DNA of 50,390 nucleotides, taken from an uncultured Acidimicrobiales bacterium. Lineage in GTDB: Bacteria > Actinomycetota > Acidimicrobiia > Acidimicrobiales > AC-14. The notes beneath the pieces were generated by a model. The model did not search any database and was not told the DNA's origin. It worked only from the letters and a program-made list of their open reading frames with translations. Below, piece after piece: positions 49,624 to 50,390 of this stretch. Numbering within the stretch: the first letter of the stretch is position 1; every line of letters starts with the position of its first letter. Location: the NCBI GenBank assembly GCA_902805665.1, contig CADCTB010000162.1, positions 1 to 50,390 on the forward strand, written 5' to 3'. A program made the translations under genes and the position numbers.

Positions 49624-49932
49624 ATGGGCACTCGGGTACGACTCACCCGCAGCGGCGGCTTCGCCGGCCTTTCGATGGTGGCCTCCGTCGACCTCGACGA
49701 GCTTCCCGAGAGCGAGGCGAGCCAGGTGCGCGCCGCTCTCTCCCAGGTGAACTTCGACGGCCATTCCGACCCGGGGCACGCCGCTCCCGTGCGTGGAGCG
49801 GCCGACACATACCAGTACGACCTGGAGGTGCTCGGGCGCGGTCGACGGTCCCTGACCGTCCACGAGCCGATCGCCGATCCGGGGTTGCAGACCCTGCTCG
49901 ACGTGCTGTTGCCGCGGGCCGAACCGGAGTAG
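49624..49932 (+). CDS. Emfourin-like inhibitor of the M4 protease
   Basis: This 102-residue protein opens with RVRLTRSGGFAGLSMVASVD, the pattern of emfourin (M4in), the slow tight-binding inhibitor encoded beside protealysin in Serratia. It starts at ATG 2 bases after the protease stop and must share its mRNA. Inhibition here is inferred from motif and location. The C-terminal part (YQYDLEVLGRGRRSLTVHEP) continues the beta-sandwich pattern. Confidence 0.82.
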   Translation: MGTRVRLTRSGGFAGLSMVASVDLDELPESEASQVRAALSQVNFDGHSDPGHAAPVRGAADTYQYDLEVLGRGRRSLTVHEPIADPGLQTLLDVLLPRAEPE

Positions 49933-49933
49933 C

Positions 49934-49939
49934 TACCCT
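49934..49939 (+). promoter_or_regulatory. -10 box of the leaderless L,D-transpeptidase gene
   Basis: TACCCT, 6 bases, then ATG at 49946. Confidence 0.4.
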
Positions 49940-49945
49940 TTCGGG

Positions 49946-50390
49946 ATGCTCGGTCGGCGACGCCAGCCCCAATGGTCCGTGGGGCCGAGTCGTCGGTTCG
50001 TCATCGCCACCGTGCTCGTCGCCGTCCTGGCGGCCCCTCTGGCCGTCGTCGGCTGGCTGCGGTTCAACGCTCCGACTCCTAGCGCGGCCGTCGGGCGCTT
50101 CGATCCCAACGTGATTCGAACCGGCGCCGAGCCGCTGCCCACCATCGTCGCCACCACCACCACCACCCTCGCTCCAGAGCCCGTCGTCACCACGCCGCCG
50201 ACCACCGTGCCCGAGGTGGTCACCGTGGCGGGCAGCCGCCTGCGCCGGGGCGTGGCCCGCCCCATCTCGTCGCCGGCCACGGTGGCCGACGTGACCGGAT
50301 CACGGATCGGCCTCTACAGCACGCCGGGCCAGGCCGAGGCCGACGACAGCTTCAGCAATCCCACGTGGGAGGGGCTGCCGCTGGTCTTCC
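49946..50390 (+). CDS. Probable L,D-transpeptidase, N-terminal part
   Basis: The frame stays open to the window end (148 codons visible). It has a cytoplasmic basic start MLGRRRQPQWSVGPSRR, one membrane helix (FVIATVLVAVLAAPLAVVGW), a Thr/Pro-rich linker (VATTTTTLAPEPVVTTPPTT) and then GLYSTPGQAEADDSFSNPTW followed by EGLPLVF. The last piece is the pre-domain of actinobacterial YkuD L,D-transpeptidases, which form 3-3 peptidoglycan crosslinks. The catalytic HxxxxxxxS/SxxCxR motifs would lie beyond the window. The assignment rests on the pre-domain. Confidence 0.65.
   Translation, partial: MLGRRRQPQWSVGPSRRFVIATVLVAVLAAPLAVVGWLRFNAPTPSAAVGRFDPNVIRTGAEPLPTIVATTTTTLAPEPVVTTPPTTVPEVVTVAGSRLRRGVARPISSPATVADVTGSRIGLYSTPGQAEADDSFSNPTWEGLPLVF

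Overview
This window is GC-rich (roughly 70 percent by eye) chromosomal DNA from an actinobacterium. Lsr2, a CysO/Mec/CysM sulfur-carrier cluster, a class II DAHP synthase, lexA next to a LysM gene and nrdR, GAAC-N4-GTTC LexA boxes and long Thr-rich linkers all point that way. The Thr-linker style, very frequent leaderless genes and an E. coli-type dapD suggest the class Acidimicrobiia, but no rRNA is present to prove it. Genes fill nearly all of the sequence. I saw no insertion sequence, prophage, CRISPR array, rRNA or tRNA.

Layout. 1-2.8 kb: a truncated DUF222/HNH gene under a LexA box, small membrane proteins, a metal-efflux pair (CDF pump and ArsR-type sensor) and a MazEF-type toxin-antitoxin pair. 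2.9-7.75 kb: B12-dependent ribonucleotide reductase, its regulator NrdR, and the divergent LysM/lexA SOS pair with three LexA boxes. 7.8-15.4 kb: dapD-dapE followed by a mycosin-like protease, and a glycine-betaine/choline-type ABC transporter split around a divergent promoter. 15.4-18.8 kb: a sugar kinase, AlkA-type glycosylase, DksA-like protein and two small paralogous proteins. 18.9-25.7 kb: one leftward operon miaB-miaA-dapF-hflX-dapC-ECF sigma-methyltransferase. 25.7-33.6 kb: a lytic transglycosylase lipoprotein, then a block closely matching the Mycobacterium tuberculosis Rv1334-Rv1341 order (mec, cysO, cysM, murI, metallo-hydrolase, rph, rdgB), with smpB-ssrA beside it. 33.6-38.7 kb: a zinc-finger-like Lsr2, a metallopeptidase, nadD-rsfS, DAHP synthase and a DUF559 protein. 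38.7-50.4 kb: a leftward proA-moxR-VWA-glycosyltransferase operon, rhodanese, VOC-asnS-esterase, a NagZ-like hydrolase, a protealysin-type M4 protease with an emfourin-type partner, and the start of an L,D-transpeptidase.

How the genes work together. Lysine/diaminopimelate synthesis is heavily represented (dapC, dapD, dapE, dapF), with murI and the L,D-transpeptidase also serving the wall. DNA damage and repair form a second theme (lexA, LysM, DUF222/HNH, AlkA-type glycosylase, sigma-linked O6-methylguanine methyltransferase, rdgB, class II reductase with nrdR). Translation quality is a third (ssrA/smpB, rsfS, hflX, miaA/miaB, asnS).

Most unusual observations. (1) About eighteen genes have a TANNNT -10 box ending 6-8 bases before the start codon, indicating leaderless mRNAs. 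In two of them (nadD and a metallopeptidase) the codon at the predicted transcription start is ATC, and a third gene appears to begin at GTC. (2) Two divergent gene pairs share overlapping, near-symmetrical -10 boxes. (3) An O6-methylguanine methyltransferase carries an Ada-type metal domain at its C-terminus and is translationally coupled to an ECF sigma factor. (4) Lsr2 carries a CxxC...CxxH set in its dimerisation domain.
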